Shown here: positions 12,757 through 13,925 of the stretch, in pieces
Layout: every line of letters begins with the position of its first letter
How positions within the stretch are numbered: the first letter of the stretch is position 1
NCBI GenBank assembly: GCA_964492545.1
Contig: CAZBKO010000058.1
Location: 1 to 13,925, forward strand
Direction of reading: 5' to 3'
Length of the DNA: 13,925 nucleotides
Source: RGIG1934 sp964492545
GTDB taxonomy: Bacteria; Bacillota; Clostridia; Lachnospirales; Lachnospiraceae
The notes under the pieces: model-generated
What the model was told of the DNA's origin: nothing
What the model saw: only the letters and a program-made list of their open reading frames with translations
Databases searched by the model: none
Program-made: the position numbers and the translations under genes

Positions 12757-13925
12757 TTAAACTTCAAAAATTAAATCTCCATATGAAGGAACCGGCCATA
12801 ATTTCTTATCTACCATCATCTCAAGCTTATCAATTGGTGTTCTAACCTCATCCATAGCTGCCTTAACTGTATCTCTAAAGTATACAGCACGTGGTCTTCC
12901 ATCTTCAACCTCGGAAGCCTTTTCAGTTACATCCATTAATTTGGCAAGTGCTACCTTAGCATCTGTGAGCAATGCTGAAGCTTCAAGAAGCAATTCTGTC
13001 TGTGTGCTTATGTCTGCATCTGCAACTGCTGCCTTTACAGTGTTAATAGACTTAGCAAGCTCTGTTGTATATTCGATTGCTGCTGGTATAAACTGTTTAC
13101 CGGTCATATCAATCATTGTTCTTGCTTCTATATTAATAGCTTTAGAATATGCTTCATACTGAACCTCTGAACGAGATTCAAGCTCAGCCTTTGTAAATAC
13201 ACCAAACTTCTCAAATACTTTAACAGATTTTTCTGTTGTCAATGCAGGAATTGCATCAACCATAGAGCGGATATTTGGTAAGCCTCTTCTCTCAGCTTCC
13301 TCTACCCATTCATCTGAATATCCGTTACCATTAAATACTATTCTCTGATGATCTGTTACAAGCTCTTTAATGAGGTCATGTACAGCAACTTCGAAATCAT
13401 CTGCCTTTTCAAGCTTGTCAGCGATTTCACAGAATGCTTCTGCAACAATAGTATTAAGTACTACGTTAGGGCTGGCAACTGAATCTGAAGAACCAACCAT
13501 TCTGAACTCAAACTTATTACCTGTGAAAGCAAATGGAGATGTTCTGTTTCTATCTGTTGCATCCTTTGTAAGTCTTGGAAGTGTGCTAACACCAGTGCTT
13601 AACTTGCCTGATTTCTTACTGCTTGTAGCCATACCTGTGCTTATAAGCTGCGAAAGAACATCCTCAAGCTGTTCGCCAAGGAACATAGAGATAATTGCAG
13701 GTGGTGCCTCGTTAGCTCCTAATCTGTGGTCGTTACCAGGATTAGATGCAGACTCACGAAGAAGATCTGCATGAGTATCAACTGCCTTCATAATTGCTCC
13801 AAGCACTACTAAGAACTGAATATTCTCATGAGGTGTCTTGCCTGGGTTAAGTAAATTAATTCCATCATCAGTTGTTATTGACCAGTTATTATGCTTACCT
13901 GAACCATTAACACCTGCAAATGGCT
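12757..13925 (-). CDS. glnN: Glutamine synthetase type III, C-terminal 388 residues (5' end outside window)
   Basis: This enzyme makes glutamine from glutamate, ammonia and ATP, the main entry of ammonium into metabolism. The visible part begins with PFAGVNGSGKHNNWS, an active-site segment of the family. It continues through NPGKTPHENIQFL, DTHADLLRESASNPGNDHRL, GANEAPPAIISMFLGEQL, and the substrate-site region DRNRTSPFAFTGNKFEFRMV, to the type III specific helical C-terminal part ending PVPSYGDLIFEV. Type III enzymes are about 700 residues, so a little under half is missing at the right edge. The frame is open to base 13923 and beyond. An internal GTG at 13806 is not the start, because the conserved segment lies upstream of it in the same frame. 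There is no terminator after the TAA stop; the next element is the promoter of the exchanger operon. Confidence 0.95.
   Translation of the reverse strand, partial: PFAGVNGSGKHNNWSITTDDGINLLNPGKTPHENIQFLVVLGAIMKAVDTHADLLRESASNPGNDHRLGANEAPPAIISMFLGEQLEDVLSQLISTGMATSSKKSGKLSTGVSTLPRLTKDATDRNRTSPFAFTGNKFEFRMVGSSDSVASPNVVLNTIVAEAFCEIADKLEKADDFEVAVHDLIKELVTDHQRIVFNGNGYSDEWVEEAERRGLPNIRSMVDAIPALTTEKSVKVFEKFGVFTKAELESRSEVQYEAYSKAINIEARTMIDMTGKQFIPAAIEYTTELAKSINTVKAAVADADISTQTELLLEASALLTDAKVALAKLMDVTEKASEVEDGRPRAVYFRDTVKAAMDEVRTPIDKLEMMVDKKLWPVPSYGDLIFEV

Noticed and set aside
13370..13774. Plus-strand reading frame of 134 codons
   Set aside because: It is a shadow of the glutamine synthetase gene, with no family features; the same holds for the other plus-strand frames between 1920 and 5065 and from 6717 onwards.
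1..13925. CRISPR array, tRNA/rRNA, insertion sequence, phage or toxin-antitoxin genes
   Set aside because: I looked for repeat-spacer patterns, transposase motifs and RNA gene signatures and saw none.

Overview
The window is AT-rich, densely packed chromosomal DNA. It most resembles a low-GC anaerobic Firmicute of the Lachnospiraceae type (Butyrivibrio/Roseburia-like). The reasons are the long type III glutamine synthetase, strong AAGGAGG-like ribosome binding sites with some TTG starts, and the general protein style. This placement is inference; no rRNA or marker gene is present. Almost everything lies on the minus strand; the only plus-strand gene is an AI-2E-family membrane protein.

Layout, left to right. 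(1) 5-5040, minus: an oligopeptide/dipeptide-type ABC importer operon in the order lipoprotein binding protein, two permeases, and one polypeptide carrying both ATPase domains. A small unrecognised 86-aa gene follows with its own candidate promoter. (2) 5041-5164: a divergent control region with a sigma-A promoter for the importer that overlaps a perfect 7-3-7 palindrome, and an extended -10 promoter for the plus-strand gene. (3) 5165-6469, plus: the AI-2E-family transporter. Directly after its stop codon comes a consensus promoter that runs into a perfect terminator hairpin. (4) 6609-10378, minus: a tight four-gene unit of a double zinc-ribbon membrane protein, a TPM-domain membrane protein with a glycine-rich tail, a cyclophilin and a HAD hydrolase-GNAT acetyltransferase fusion. 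It has a promoter in front and a terminator behind. (5) 10651-12754, minus: a Na+/Ca2+-type cation exchanger (CaCA family) followed three bases later by endonuclease IV (nfo). In front is a strong promoter, a recognisable yybP-ykoY (Mn2+) riboswitch aptamer and an intrinsic terminator that reuses the 3' strand of aptamer helix P1. (6) 12757 to the right edge, minus: the C-terminal part of a type III glutamine synthetase, cut by the window end.

The most interesting element is the metal-sensing leader. Its architecture predicts that Mn2+ stabilises P1, disrupts the terminator, and switches on the exchanger together with nfo, whose product is a metal-dependent DNA repair enzyme. This suggests the exchanger exports Mn2+ and that a repair enzyme is part of the same response. 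The riboswitch promoter starts two bases after the glutamine synthetase stop codon with no terminator between, so glutamine synthetase transcripts probably run into the same Mn2+-controlled terminator. Other points of note are the promoter-terminator cassette at 6470-6548, the HAD-GNAT fusion and a sigma-D-like promoter before the small gene.
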